35,402 nt of DNA from Comamonadaceae bacterium (GTDB lineage Bacteria; Pseudomonadota; Gammaproteobacteria; Burkholderiales; Burkholderiaceae_C). Below the pieces are notes generated by a model that saw only the letters and a list, made by a program, of their open reading frames with translations, was not told where the DNA came from and ran no database searches. Position numbers and translations under genes: made by a program. Below are positions 10,536 to 19,074 of the stretch, in pieces (positions within the stretch are counted from its first letter, which is position 1; every line of letters starts with the position of its first letter). Location of the stretch: positions 1 to 35,402 of the forward strand of contig CANCLK010000030.1 in NCBI GenBank assembly GCA_947378785.1, given 5' to 3'.

Positions 10536-11941
10536 AGCACGCTGTCAACAACATTCACTTCATCGGTATCGGCGGCTCCGGCATGTCCGGCATTGCTGAA
10601 GTGCTGCACAACCTCGGGTATGTGATTTCAGGCTCCGATTTGGCCGACAGCGCGACGCTGCGTCGCTTGGCCGGTTTGGGTATCAAAACGTATGTTGGCC
10701 ATGCCGCCAGCAACCTGGCCAGTGTCGATGCCGTGGTCACGTCGACGGCGGTGCATGCGGACAACCCTGAAGTCGTGGCGGCACGCGAAAAACGCATTCC
10801 GGTGGTGCCACGCGCCCTCATGCTGGCAGAGTTGATGCGCCTCAAACGTGGCATCGCGATCGCGGGGACGCACGGCAAAACCACCACCACCAGCTTGGTC
10901 GCCAGCGTGCTGGCCGAAGCCGGTCTAGACCCGACCTATGTGATTGGCGGTCGTCTCAACAGTGCGGGCACCAATGCCAAGTTGGGCTTGGGCGACTACA
11001 TCGTGGTCGAAGCTGACGAATCTGATGCCTCGTTTTTGAACCTGCTGCCGGTGATGGCGGTGGTCACCAACATCGACGCCGACCACATGGAAACGTATGG
11101 TCACGACTTTGGCAAGCTGAAGGCCGCCTTTGTCGACTTTCTGCACCGCATGCCTTTTTATGGAACGGCGATTTTGTGTTCTGACGATGCCGCTGTGCGC
11201 GACATCATTCCGCAGGTCTCTTGCCCAGTCACCCGCTACGGCTTTGGCGAAGACGCCCAAGTGCGCGCCGTTGATGTACGCCATGTCAACGGCCAAATGC
11301 ATTTCACCGTGCAGCGCCGCAACGGCGTGATCCTGCCGGACATGCCGGTGGTGCTGAACCTGCCCGGCGAGCACAACGTGCTGAATGCGCTGTCAGCCAT
11401 TGCGGTTGCGGTGGAGCTCGATATTCCAGATGCCGCAGTGCAAAAAGCGCTGGCTGAATTCAACGGCGTGGGCCGACGCTTCCAACGCTACGGCGATGCC
11501 CCTGCCGCTGCGGGAGGTCACTTCACGCTCATAGACGATTACGGTCATCACCCAGTAGAGATGGCCGCGACGCTGTCCGCAGCGCGTGGCGCATTTCCGG
11601 GTCGGCGTCTGGTGCTGGCTTTTCAGCCGCATCGTTTCAGCCGCACCCGGGATTGTTTTGAAGACTTCGTCAAGGTCATTGGCCAAGCAGATGCGGTGTT
11701 GTTGGCGGAAGTCTATGCCGCAGGCGAAGCGCCCATTGTGGCGGCGGATGGTCGTGCCTTGACCCGCGCATTGCGCATGGCTGGCAAGATTGAACCGGTG
11801 TTTGTGGATGCGATCGAGGCGATGCCGCAAGCCATCGTGGACCTTGCCCAAGCCGGCGATGTAGTCGTTTGCATGGGCGCAGGTTCCATCGGTTTGGTGC
11901 CCGGTAAGGTCATCGCCATGGGAGGTGCTCATGCGCACTGA
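10532..11941 (+). CDS. murC: UDP-N-acetylmuramate:L-alanine ligase MurC
   Basis: First amino acid ligase of the peptidoglycan precursor pathway, joining L-Ala to UDP-MurNAc. The product is 469 residues. The N-terminal UDP-binding loop is [17 protein letters not shown]. The ATP loop is GTHGKTT at 112-118. The segment [15 protein letters not shown] lies in the C-terminal domain. The GTHGKTT form and the GGSGMSG loop separate MurC from MurD, E and F. Its paralogue Mpl is encoded at 26843-28255 on the other strand. The start overlaps the murG stop; the end overlaps ddl by 11 nt. Confidence 0.97.
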   Translation: MKHAVNNIHFIGIGGSGMSGIAEVLHNLGYVISGSDLADSATLRRLAGLGIKTYVGHAASNLASVDAVVTSTAVHADNPEVVAAREKRIPVVPRALMLAELMRLKRGIAIAGTHGKTTTTSLVASVLAEAGLDPTYVIGGRLNSAGTNAKLGLGDYIVVEADESDASFLNLLPVMAVVTNIDADHMETYGHDFGKLKAAFVDFLHRMPFYGTAILCSDDAAVRDIIPQVSCPVTRYGFGEDAQVRAVDVRHVNGQMHFTVQRRNGVILPDMPVVLNLPGEHNVLNALSAIAVAVELDIPDAAVQKALAEFNGVGRRFQRYGDAPAAAGGHFTLIDDYGHHPVEMAATLSAARGAFPGRRLVLAFQPHRFSRTRDCFEDFVKVIGQADAVLLAEVYAAGEAPIVAADGRALTRALRMAGKIEPVFVDAIEAMPQAIVDLAQAGDVVVCMGAGSIGLVPGKVIAMGGAHAH

Positions 11942-12917
11942 TCCTGCCATTTTTGGCAAAGTCGCCGTCCTCATGGGGGGGCACTCAGCCGAGCGTGAAA
12001 TTTCGTTCATGTCGGGTCGGGGTGTGCTGGCGGCCTTGCTGTCGCAAGGCGTTGATGCGCACGCTTTCGATCCCGCAGAGCGCCCTCTGAATGAGCTCAA
12101 GACAGAAGGGTTCGCGCGCTGCTTCATTGCCTTGCACGGTCGCTTCGGCGAAGACGGCACGGTGCAGGGCGCGCTCGAATTGCTGGGCATCCCCTACACC
12201 GGCTCCGGCGTCATGGCCTCGAGCGTGTGCATCGACAAAGTCATGACCAAGCGGATCTGGCTGGCCGATGGCCTGAGCACGCCACGCTACGTGTTGCTGC
12301 GCCGTGGCACTTACAGCCCGGCCGATGTGGCGGGTGTGCCAGGAACTTTGGGTTTGCCGTTGATTGTGAAACCGGCACGAGAGGGTTCGTCCATCGGTCT
12401 GACCAAAGTCACCAGCGCGAATCAGATGGCTGCCGCTGTGGCCCAAGCCGCACAACTCGACGCCGACATTCTGTGTGAGCAGTTCATCAGCGGTGATGAA
12501 GTCACCTGCCCCGTGCTGGGTTCCGGCGCTGAGGCGCGGGCTTTACCCGTCATTCGCATCGTGGCCCCTGAAGGCAATTACGACTACCAAAACAAATACT
12601 TCACCGACACCACGCAGTACATCGTGCCTTGCGGCTTGCCGGCTGGAGAAGAAGCCGCCATTCAGCAATTGGTGCTGGCGGCTTACAAGACCTTGAATTG
12701 CCGTGGCTGGGCGCGCGCTGACGTGATGATCGACGCGGCAACACGTCAGCCTTATTTGCTGGAGTTGAACACCTCACCCGGGATGACCAGCCATTCACTG
12801 GTCCCAATGTCAGCACGGGCAACCGGCATGTCTTATGAAGCGCTGTGCCTGGCCGTGCTGCAAAGTGCCAGCCTGGATCATCAGCCAGCGACCTTGAATG
12901 TAGGAGTCAGTGCATGA
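11931..12917 (+). CDS. ddlB: D-alanine:D-alanine ligase Ddl
   Basis: ATP-grasp ligase that makes the D-Ala-D-Ala dipeptide consumed by MurF. The product is 328 residues. Visible motifs are [17 protein letters not shown] at the N-terminus, the [13 protein letters not shown] loop, [11 protein letters not shown] in the ATP-binding region and [16 protein letters not shown] at the C-terminus. ATG 11931 is preferred over an in-frame GTG at 11925, because GGAGG at 11921-11925 is 5 nt from the ATG and overlaps the GTG. The gene lies between murC and ftsQ, as ddlB does in many proteobacteria. A run of seven G at 11975-11981 encodes the Met-Gly-Gly of the first motif. Confidence 0.96.
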   Translation: MRTDPAIFGKVAVLMGGHSAEREISFMSGRGVLAALLSQGVDAHAFDPAERPLNELKTEGFARCFIALHGRFGEDGTVQGALELLGIPYTGSGVMASSVCIDKVMTKRIWLADGLSTPRYVLLRRGTYSPADVAGVPGTLGLPLIVKPAREGSSIGLTKVTSANQMAAAVAQAAQLDADILCEQFISGDEVTCPVLGSGAEARALPVIRIVAPEGNYDYQNKYFTDTTQYIVPCGLPAGEEAAIQQLVLAAYKTLNCRGWARADVMIDAATRQPYLLELNTSPGMTSHSLVPMSARATGMSYEALCLAVLQSASLDHQPATLNVGVSA

Positions 12918-13714
12918 ACCGCATGGCACCTAGAACGCTCATCAACGTCTTGCCGCTCGACGTCAGGCTGATGAACAATGCCGCGGCAGCTTTTTTGCTG
13001 GTGTTTACCGCACTGACCGTGACCGCTGCGTTGGGCTGGATGGCGAAGCAGCCGGTGTTCAGTCTGAAGGCCATTCACATAGACAACGATCTGGCCCACA
13101 ACAACGCGGCGACCTTGCGGGCCAATGTGGCGCCCAAGTTGGCCGGCAATTTTTTCTCTCTAGATCTGGCGCGAACCCGCAGTGCATTCGAAAGCGTGCC
13201 ATGGGTCCGTCATGCGGTGGTGCGACGCGAATTTCCGGATCGGTTGCGCGTGGCGTTGCAGGAACATCAGGCGGTGGCATTTTGGGGAACGGATACCGAA
13301 GCCCGATTGGTGAATAGTTTTGGTGAAGTATTTGAAGTCAATCAAGGCGACGTGGAAGCAGAAGACCTGCCCTTGCTGAAAGGCCTTAACGGCCAGGCGG
13401 CACTGGTGCTGCAGACGTTTCGGGCGGTGGCCCCTTTGTTCGAAAAACTCGACACAACGCTGAGTGAGTTGGAGTTGACCAATCGAGGCAGCTGGAGAGC
13501 CTTGTTGGAGGGCGGTGCGGTGATTGAAATGGGACTGGGTAGTCCGGCTGATATTCAGGCTCGGGTGCAGCGTTTTGTCGCCACCGTGGCACAAACCTCG
13601 TCCAAATTCGAGCGAAATTTGGAGTCAGCGGATCTTCGCTATGGCAATGGTTATGCGATCAAGTTGCGCGGCGTCACAACAGTTGCCGTTGGCAACAAAC
13701 AGAACAATAAGTAA
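12914..13714 (+). CDS. ftsQ: Cell division protein FtsQ
   Basis: Bitopic divisome protein that binds FtsL/FtsB. The product is 266 residues from ATG 12914. It has a cytoplasmic tail of about 18 residues, a membrane segment (about 22-44), a POTRA domain beginning near [10 protein letters not shown], and the larger FtsQ domain, with the conserved segment [18 protein letters not shown]. The open frame runs back to 12845 inside ddl, but the ATGA overlap with the ddl stop and GGAG at 12903-12906 (7 nt upstream) fix the start. A 12-nt gap separates it from ftsA. Confidence 0.95.
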   Translation: MNRMAPRTLINVLPLDVRLMNNAAAAFLLVFTALTVTAALGWMAKQPVFSLKAIHIDNDLAHNNAATLRANVAPKLAGNFFSLDLARTRSAFESVPWVRHAVVRREFPDRLRVALQEHQAVAFWGTDTEARLVNSFGEVFEVNQGDVEAEDLPLLKGLNGQAALVLQTFRAVAPLFEKLDTTLSELELTNRGSWRALLEGGAVIEMGLGSPADIQARVQRFVATVAQTSSKFERNLESADLRYGNGYAIKLRGVTTVAVGNKQNNK

Positions 13715-13726
13715 GGTTTAAGGACT

Positions 13727-14956
13727 ATGGCCAAAGAATACAAAGATCTGGTTGTCGGGCTCGACATCGGCACCAGCAAAGTGATGGTGGTGGTCGCCGA
13801 AATATTGCTCAGTGGTGAGCTCAAACTGGCGGGTCTCGGCATCGCCGCCAGCAGCGGACTCAAGCGCGGCGTGGTGGTCAATATTGACGCCACGGTGCAG
13901 AGCATCCAGCAGGCGCTGAAAGAGGCCGAGCTGATGGCTGACTGCAAGATTGGTCGCGTCTACACCGGCATCACGGGCAGCCATATTCGAGGCATCAATT
14001 CAAGTGGCATGGTTGCCGTCAAGGACAAGGAAGTCAGCCAAGCTGACGTGGCGCGGGTCATTGAAACGGCCAAGGCCATCAACATCTCGACCGATCAGCG
14101 CTTGTTGTTGGTGGAGCCGCAAGAATTTGTGATCGATGGACAAGATGTTCGCGAGCCCATCGGCATGAGCGGCATTCGGCTGGAAGCCAAAATTCACATC
14201 GTCACCGGCGCGCAAAGTGCGGCAGAAAACATCATCAAGTGTGTGCGTCGCTGCGGTCTTGAAGTAGACCAACTGATGTTGAATCCGCTAGCGTCCAGCC
14301 TCGCGGTGTTGACGCAAGACGAGCGCGAATTGGGCGTGGCGATGGTCGACATCGGCGCCGGCACCACTGACGTAGCGATCTTCACGGGGGGGGCGATTCG
14401 GCACACCGCCGTGATTCCCATCGCTGGCGATTTGATCACCAGCGACATCGCCATGGCGCTGCGCACGCCGACCAAAGACGCTGAAGACATCAAGGTTGAA
14501 AACGGCTGTGCCAAGCAACTGCTGGCCGACCCGGAGCGGCAAGTTGAAGTGCCTGGCCTAGGTGACCGTGGACCGCGCATGCTTAGCCGCCAAGCGTTGG
14601 CCGGTGTGATTGAGCCGCGTATAGAGGAAATTTATTCACTGGTGCAACAGGTTATCCGCGAATCAGGTTTCGAGGAAGTACTGTCCTCCGGCATCGTCAT
14701 CACCGGCGGCAGCGCCGTCATGCCGGGCATGGTCGAGCTCGGCGAAGACATCTTTTTGAAGCCGGTCAGGCGCGGGATGCCGCGCTATTCCAGCGCACTG
14801 TCCGACATGGTCGCTCAGGCCCGTGCTGCCACCGTGATGGGCCTGCTGGAAGAAGCCCGACTGGCACGCATGCGCGGCTACAAAGTCTCGCAAAAAGCGG
14901 GCAGCATGCACAACGCTTTCGGCAAGGTCAAAGACTGGCTAGTGGGGAACTTCTGA
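13727..14956 (+). CDS. ftsA: Cell division protein FtsA
   Basis: Actin-like ATPase that tethers FtsZ filaments to the membrane and recruits later divisome proteins. The product is 409 residues. Actin-fold signatures: LVVGLDIGTSKVMVVVAE near the N-terminus, VDIGAGTTDVAIFTGG as the second phosphate-binding loop, and GIVITGGSAVMPGM. The C-terminus (FGKVKDWLVGNF) has the pattern of the conserved membrane-binding amphipathic helix. A run of eight G (14386-14393) lies in the coding sequence of the second phosphate loop. The frame is intact. Confidence 0.97.
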   Translation: MAKEYKDLVVGLDIGTSKVMVVVAEILLSGELKLAGLGIAASSGLKRGVVVNIDATVQSIQQALKEAELMADCKIGRVYTGITGSHIRGINSSGMVAVKDKEVSQADVARVIETAKAINISTDQRLLLVEPQEFVIDGQDVREPIGMSGIRLEAKIHIVTGAQSAAENIIKCVRRCGLEVDQLMLNPLASSLAVLTQDERELGVAMVDIGAGTTDVAIFTGGAIRHTAVIPIAGDLITSDIAMALRTPTKDAEDIKVENGCAKQLLADPERQVEVPGLGDRGPRMLSRQALAGVIEPRIEEIYSLVQQVIRESGFEEVLSSGIVITGGSAVMPGMVELGEDIFLKPVRRGMPRYSSALSDMVAQARAATVMGLLEEARLARMRGYKVSQKAGSMHNAFGKVKDWLVGNF

Positions 14957-15100
14957 TGATTCACTTTTCAATGCAACGCCTGACCTCATCTTGTCCAACA
15001 CATTCAGGAGGGGCTGACCCGCCGTCATAAAAATCATGCTGACACTAAAAAATTATCTGAATCTGAATTTAAGCAACTGCAATACAAATAGGAGGCTCCC
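14957..15100 (+). promoter_or_regulatory. ftsA-ftsZ intergenic leader
   Basis: This 144-bp gap is the first real break in the dcw run. It contains an AT-rich stretch at about 15028-15090 with a tandem repeat of ATCTGA (15055-15066) and the strong ftsZ ribosome binding site TAGGAGG (15089-15095), 5 nt before the ATG. A separate ftsZ promoter here is plausible because ftsZ often has extra promoters. No convincing -35/-10 pair can be picked by eye. Confidence 0.4.
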
Positions 15101-16330
15101 ATGAGCATCGAAATGATCGAGATTGAAGAGTTCAACCAAGGCACCTTGATCAAAGTGATCGGCGTCGGCGGCGGCGGCGGCAACGCCGTTGAGCACATGA
15201 TCGTAAGCGGCGTTCAGGGCGTCGAATTCATTTGCGCCAACACCGACGCGCAAGCGCTCGGCCGCGGCACTGCGCACAAGACCATTCAGCTGGGCGGCAG
15301 CGGTTTGGGCGCCGGTAGCAAACCCGAAAAAGGCCGCGATGCGGCTGAACTCGCGGTGGACGACATTCGTGAGGCCATCGCTGGTGCGCACATGCTGTTC
15401 ATCACCGCCGGCATGGGCGGTGGTACCGGCACCGGTGCTGCGCCAGTGATCGCTCGGGTAGCCAAAGAAATGGGCATTCTGACCGTCGGCGTGGTCACCA
15501 AGCCGTTCGACTGGGAAGGCGGCCGTCGGATGACGAATGCCGACAGCGGTCTGGCAGAACTTGAAGCCAATGTCGACTCGTTGATCGTCGTGCTGAACGA
15601 AAAATTGCTCGACGTGCTGGGCGATGACATCACCCAAGACGAAGCCTTTGCACATGCCAACGACGTGTTGAAAAATGCGGTTGGCGGTATTGCTGAAATC
15701 ATCAACGTGCCAGGCCACGTCAACGTCGACTTTGAAGACGTCCGCACGGTCATGGGTGAACCCGGCAAAGCCATGATGGGCACGGCCGTGGCCAGCGGTC
15801 CTGATCGTGCGCGCATCGCCGCCGAGCAGGCTGTCGCTTGCCCACTGCTGGAAGGCATTGACCTGTCGGGTGCCAAGGGTGTTTTGGTGTTAATCACAGC
15901 TGCCAAAGGCTCGCTCAAATTGAGCGAATCTAAACTGGCCATGAACACCATCCGCGCCTACGCCTCGCCCGATGCACATGTGATTTACGGCACTGCCTAT
16001 GACGACAACCTCGGCGAAGAAATTCGCGTCACGGTGGTCGCCACGGGTCTGAGCCGTCAGACGATTCGTCGCACAGCGCCACCACTGCAAGTGCTGCGCA
16101 CCGGAACGGACAATTTGCCAGTGCTCAATGTGGCGGTTGGCAATGCGGGTCAGCCCTACAGCACCAACGCTCAACCGGCCACCCCGACACAGCATGACTA
16201 CGGCAACATGGCCGTGCCAAGCGTCTGGCGAACCAACCGCACGCAAGCTGCGGCGAAAGTTGACGCCTTGGCATCAGGCGGCATGGACGACTTCGAGATC
16301 CCGGCCTTTTTGCGCAAGCAAGCCGATTGA
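15101..16330 (+). CDS. ftsZ: Cell division GTPase FtsZ
   Basis: Tubulin-like GTPase that forms the Z-ring at the division site. The product is 409 residues. The N-terminal nucleotide-binding region includes KVIGVGGGGGNAVEHM, and the tubulin signature GGGTGTG is at 106-112. The T7-loop region is INVPGHVNVDFEDVRTVM. A variable linker of about 55 residues separates the globular domain from the C-terminal peptide (DDFEIPAFLRKQAD), which has the conserved form that binds FtsA and ZipA-type partners. TAGGAGG just upstream gives strong translation initiation, as expected for an abundant protein. Confidence 0.98.
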   Translation: MSIEMIEIEEFNQGTLIKVIGVGGGGGNAVEHMIVSGVQGVEFICANTDAQALGRGTAHKTIQLGGSGLGAGSKPEKGRDAAELAVDDIREAIAGAHMLFITAGMGGGTGTGAAPVIARVAKEMGILTVGVVTKPFDWEGGRRMTNADSGLAELEANVDSLIVVLNEKLLDVLGDDITQDEAFAHANDVLKNAVGGIAEIINVPGHVNVDFEDVRTVMGEPGKAMMGTAVASGPDRARIAAEQAVACPLLEGIDLSGAKGVLVLITAAKGSLKLSESKLAMNTIRAYASPDAHVIYGTAYDDNLGEEIRVTVVATGLSRQTIRRTAPPLQVLRTGTDNLPVLNVAVGNAGQPYSTNAQPATPTQHDYGNMAVPSVWRTNRTQAAAKVDALASGGMDDFEIPAFLRKQAD

Positions 16331-16347
16331 GCTTGAAGTTTTGCAGC

Positions 16348-16382
16348 CCCTGCGTTCACGCTTTGATGGCGTGGGCGCAGGG
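16348..16382 (+). terminator. Long hairpin between ftsZ and lpxC, possible terminator
   Basis: Bases 16348-16361 can pair with 16369-16382 to give a 14-bp stem: 12 Watson-Crick pairs and two adjacent G-U pairs, with a 7-nt loop. It starts 17 nt after the ftsZ stop. No clear T-run follows, so it may be a Rho-assisted terminator, an mRNA 3'-end protector, or a partial terminator between ftsZ and lpxC. It would isolate ftsZ from the candidate lpxC promoter at 16431-16436. Confidence 0.5.
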
Positions 16383-16430
16383 CGGCGCAACGGCATAGTC
16401 CTTATTTCCTCGCAGTTCTGGTGTGCCAAT

Positions 16431-16436
16431 TAAAAT
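16431..16436 (+). promoter_or_regulatory. Candidate -10 box of lpxC
   Basis: TAAAAT ends 6 nt before the lpxC ATG (16443), and no Shine-Dalgarno sequence lies between. Transcription would begin at about the start codon, giving a leaderless mRNA. No good -35 match is seen at the right distance. The same arrangement recurs at other genes in this window. Confidence 0.45.
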
Positions 16437-16442
16437 AAAACC

Positions 16443-17366
16443 ATGCTCGCTCAAAGAACGCTCAAATCCCTGACCAAAGCGGTAGGCGTTGGTTTGCACA
16501 GCGGTCAGCGCGTTGAGTTGACCCTGCGGCCAGCGCCGCCAGACACCGGGATTGTCTTTAGGCGGGTCGACTTGCCTCTGCCGGTGGACATCGTGGTGTC
16601 TGCGGTAGCGGTGACCGACACGCGCATGGCCTCGACCATTTCCAGCGGCAACGCCAAAGTCTTCACGGTTGAGCATCTGATGTCGGCATGCGCCGGTCTC
16701 GGCATTGACAACCTAATCATCGACATCACCGCTGAAGAAGTGCCTATCTTGGATGGCTCTGCGGCCTCGTTTGTATTCTTGTTGCAGTCGGCCGGCATCG
16801 CCTTGCAGCAGACACCCAAAAAGTTTGTGCGGGTGACCCAACCGGTTGAAGTTCGCGAAGGTGAGGGCGCCAGCACCAAGTGGGCGCGGCTGAGCCCTTA
16901 CGAAGGCTACAAGCTCAGCTTCGAGATTGATTTTGACCACCCGGCGGTGGACTCCACCGGTCAGCGGGTCGAGTTCGACATAGGCAGCGATTCGTATATC
17001 CGCGACATCGCGCGCGCACGCACCTTCGGCTTCACCAAAGACGTCGAGATGATGCGGGCCAACGGCTTGGCTCTCGGTGGCGGGCTTGACAACGCCATCG
17101 TCATGGACGACTACAAGGTGTTGAACACAGATGGCCTGCGCTACAACGACGAGTTCGTCAAACACAAGATTTTGGACGCCATGGGGGACCTCTATTTGCT
17201 GGGCAAACCTTTGCTGGCCGCCTACAGCGCGTTCAGGTCGGGTCACGCCATGAACAACAAGCTATTACGCGAGTTGCTGGCACACCCCGAGGCCTATGAA
17301 ATCGTCAGCTTCACCGACGACAAAACCGCGCCAAAAGGCTTGGCGCAACTCGCGCCGGCTTGGTAA
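16443..17366 (+). CDS. lpxC: UDP-3-O-acyl-N-acetylglucosamine deacetylase LpxC
   Basis: Zinc-dependent deacetylase that catalyses the committed step of lipid A synthesis, so the organism makes a lipid A-based outer membrane. The product is 307 residues. Zinc ligands are visible as His78 (EHLMSA), His241 and Asp245 ([10 protein letters not shown]), and the catalytic His is His268 (SGHAMNN). Length is normal. The start has no Shine-Dalgarno sequence, but it matches the usual family N-terminus, where the [15 protein letters not shown] segment begins a few residues in. It is the typical last gene of proteobacterial dcw clusters. Confidence 0.97.
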   Translation: MLAQRTLKSLTKAVGVGLHSGQRVELTLRPAPPDTGIVFRRVDLPLPVDIVVSAVAVTDTRMASTISSGNAKVFTVEHLMSACAGLGIDNLIIDITAEEVPILDGSAASFVFLLQSAGIALQQTPKKFVRVTQPVEVREGEGASTKWARLSPYEGYKLSFEIDFDHPAVDSTGQRVEFDIGSDSYIRDIARARTFGFTKDVEMMRANGLALGGGLDNAIVMDDYKVLNTDGLRYNDEFVKHKILDAMGDLYLLGKPLLAAYSAFRSGHAMNNKLLRELLAHPEAYEIVSFTDDKTAPKGLAQLAPAW

Positions 17367-17392
17367 GCGGCGCTTCACGCTGAGGCTTCCCC

Positions 17393-17569
17393 ATGCTGTT
17401 CTTTCGTTGGCTTCTCATCTTGCTCATGCTGGCAGCCGGCGCTTGCTTCGCCTTGTTTGCCATCACCGGGCAGCCACGCTTCAAGCGCTACGGTCTGCTG
17501 ATTTTGAAGTGGACGCTGATCTCGGCCTTTGGTTTTTTTGCAGTCTTGACGGTCGAGCGCTTGCGCTGA
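17393..17569 (+). CDS. 58-residue membrane protein downstream of lpxC
   Basis: A short gene coding for 58 residues, with GAGG at 17382-17385 placed 7 nt before the ATG and 26 nt after the lpxC stop. The protein has two hydrophobic segments, about residues 4-24 and 33-51, joined by a short basic turn (QPRFKRYG). It ends with the basic tail VERLR, so it is predicted to span the inner membrane twice. It would be co-transcribed with lpxC. I recognise no domain and do not assign a function. The good ribosome binding site and coding-like sequence make a real gene likely. Confidence 0.75.
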   Translation: MLFFRWLLILLMLAAGACFALFAITGQPRFKRYGLLILKWTLISAFGFFAVLTVERLR

Positions 17570-17598
17570 GCGTTGGTAAGTAGAGGTTAATTTTGCTG

Positions 17599-18147
17599 TT
17601 ACCGACTGCGCCCATCCCGATAGGCCCCGTCCATCGCAGCGCCTAGCCCGCTGGCTTTCGCTAGTCTGGCCATGGCCGGCCCCACGTGCGCATGGGTGAT
17701 GGCCAAGCCCAAGGCATCGGCGGCGTCTTTGCCAGGCAATGAAGGCAGTTTGAGCAGCCGCATCACCATTTCTTGGACCTCAGCTTTACCTGCTTTACCG
17801 TAGCCTGCTACGGCTTTTTTCATTTGCAAGGCGGTGTATTCGCTCACCGGCAAATCACTCGCCACCAGTGCTGTGATGCAGGCGCCACGGGCTTGGCCCA
17901 GTAGCAGGGTGGCTTGCGGGTTGACGTTGACAAAAACGATTTCGACCGAGGCTTGATCAGGCTGGTAGCGGGCGACCACTTCGCGCACGCCATCAAACAA
18001 AACCTTGAGACGCTCCGGCAAAGGACCGCCAACCATGTGGGTGGTTTTGATGGTGCCGCTGGCGACGTAACTCAGTGCTTGGCCATCGACATCGATGACG
18101 CCAAAGCCGGCGATTTGAAGCCCGGGGTCAATGCCTAAGATTCGCAT
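17599..18147 (-). CDS. ruvC: Holliday junction resolvase RuvC
   Basis: Endonuclease that cuts Holliday junctions during recombinational repair, acting with RuvAB. The product is 182 residues. The four acidic catalytic positions are visible: Asp7 (GIDPGL), Glu69 (ASVEIVFV), and Asp141 and Asp144 ([14 protein letters not shown]). The open frame extends 68 codons upstream into mtgA, but ATG 18147 gives the normal N-terminus and shares one base with the mtgA stop (TGATG), so translation is probably coupled. ruvA and ruvB are not in the window. It is the last gene of the - strand run and converges on the lpxC unit. Confidence 0.97.
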   Translation of the reverse strand: MRILGIDPGLQIAGFGVIDVDGQALSYVASGTIKTTHMVGGPLPERLKVLFDGVREVVARYQPDQASVEIVFVNVNPQATLLLGQARGACITALVASDLPVSEYTALQMKKAVAGYGKAGKAEVQEMVMRLLKLPSLPGKDAADALGLAITHAHVGPAMARLAKASGLGAAMDGAYRDGRSR

Positions 18148-18971
18148 CAGGGCACGTCCACGCCACCCATACGCGCAACGATGGTGTTGGCGCGCGATTC
18201 TAGATAGTCTGAGTTGGGCCGTGTCTCGAAATAGCGCGGTCGGGGCAACATCACCGCCAGACGTGCCGCTTCGTAGGGGCTGAGTCGGGCGGCAGGTTTG
18301 CGGAAATAGTGCTGCGCCGCAGCTTCTGCACCAAAAATGCCTTCGCCCCATTCGACATTGTTGAGGTAAATCTCCAGAATTCGTTGCTTGTTGAGCATGG
18401 CTTCAAGCATCAGCGTGAGCAGCAGCTCTTCGCTTTTACGCAGCAAGGTGCGTTCGCCGGACAAAAAAAGATTTTTGGCAAGTTGCTGGGTGATGGTCGA
18501 GCCGCCGATGATTTTCGGCGCATTGGCGACAAGTTTCAGCGGCGCTGGAGCGACGCTGACGTTACTGGTTTTTTTGCTGGATTGTCGTTTGGCAGTTTCA
18601 GCGGCGAGTCGATCTGCTATTTTTTTCGCGCGCTGTTCTGCAGCAGCATTTTTCCCCCAAGCTTTTTCCAGCGCCTCCAGATCCAGCCCATCATGCTCAG
18701 TGAAGCTGGCGTCTTCAGATGCGATGACGGCGCGCTTCAGGTTCATGGAGATTTGCGCATAAGGGACCCAGCGCTGGCTCCATTGGAGCGATCCGGTGGT
18801 GCTCGCAACTCGGTATATTTCCGAGCGTTGAAACGCAGTGGACTCCGGTGCGAGGACGCCCATCAGGGCGATGCGTCCGACAAAGTAAAGCTGCAGGGCC
18901 AGCAACGCCATGAGCAGCAGCAAGAGCAGCTTGAAAAGGGGCCGAAGCAGGCCTTTGAAACCGAGGCTCAT
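18147..18971 (-). CDS. mtgA: Monofunctional peptidoglycan glycosyltransferase MtgA
   Basis: GT51-family enzyme that polymerises lipid II glycan chains without a transpeptidase domain. The product is 274 residues, longer than the roughly 240 usual. A single membrane anchor spans about residues 10-38. The catalytic Glu is Glu86 in [12 protein letters not shown]. The second GT51 motif is [19 protein letters not shown] (156-174), followed by [21 protein letters not shown]. An Ala/Lys-rich, low-complexity insertion of about 35-45 residues (about 108-150) separates the first two motifs, where typical enzymes have a short link. The frame is open to 19205, but the family N-terminus and membrane segment support ATG 18971. 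No clear ribosome binding site is seen, so it may depend on the overlapping small ORF at 18968-19054. Confidence 0.93.
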   Translation of the reverse strand: MSLGFKGLLRPLFKLLLLLLMALLALQLYFVGRIALMGVLAPESTAFQRSEIYRVASTTGSLQWSQRWVPYAQISMNLKRAVIASEDASFTEHDGLDLEALEKAWGKNAAAEQRAKKIADRLAAETAKRQSSKKTSNVSVAPAPLKLVANAPKIIGGSTITQQLAKNLFLSGERTLLRKSEELLLTLMLEAMLNKQRILEIYLNNVEWGEGIFGAEAAAQHYFRKPAARLSPYEAARLAVMLPRPRYFETRPNSDYLESRANTIVARMGGVDVP

Positions 18972-19054
18972 GGTTGCGTTGCCCGCATGTATGGCTGCAG
19001 CAGCGCAGATTTTCTGCTGGCGATGGTGTTGCACATGTCGACGTCTCGGTCCAT
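18968..19054 (-). pseudogene. 28-codon ORF between tonB-like gene and mtgA; possible aroE relict
   Basis: This ATG-initiated 28-codon frame has a stop that overlaps the mtgA start as ATGA. It lacks a clear ribosome binding site. Residues 7-19 (MCNTIASRKSALL) line up loosely with the N-terminal shikimate-binding motif of AroE (of the form MGNPxAHSKSPxI), with Met, Asn, Ala, Lys and Ser in the same places. In related Burkholderiales, aroE commonly sits just upstream of mtgA. I infer that this may be what remains after aroE was deleted. A short coupling ORF or a chance frame are also possible, and the similarity is too short to prove anything. Confidence 0.25.
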
Positions 19055-19074
19055 TTTTTCTTGCTCGTCTTGGA

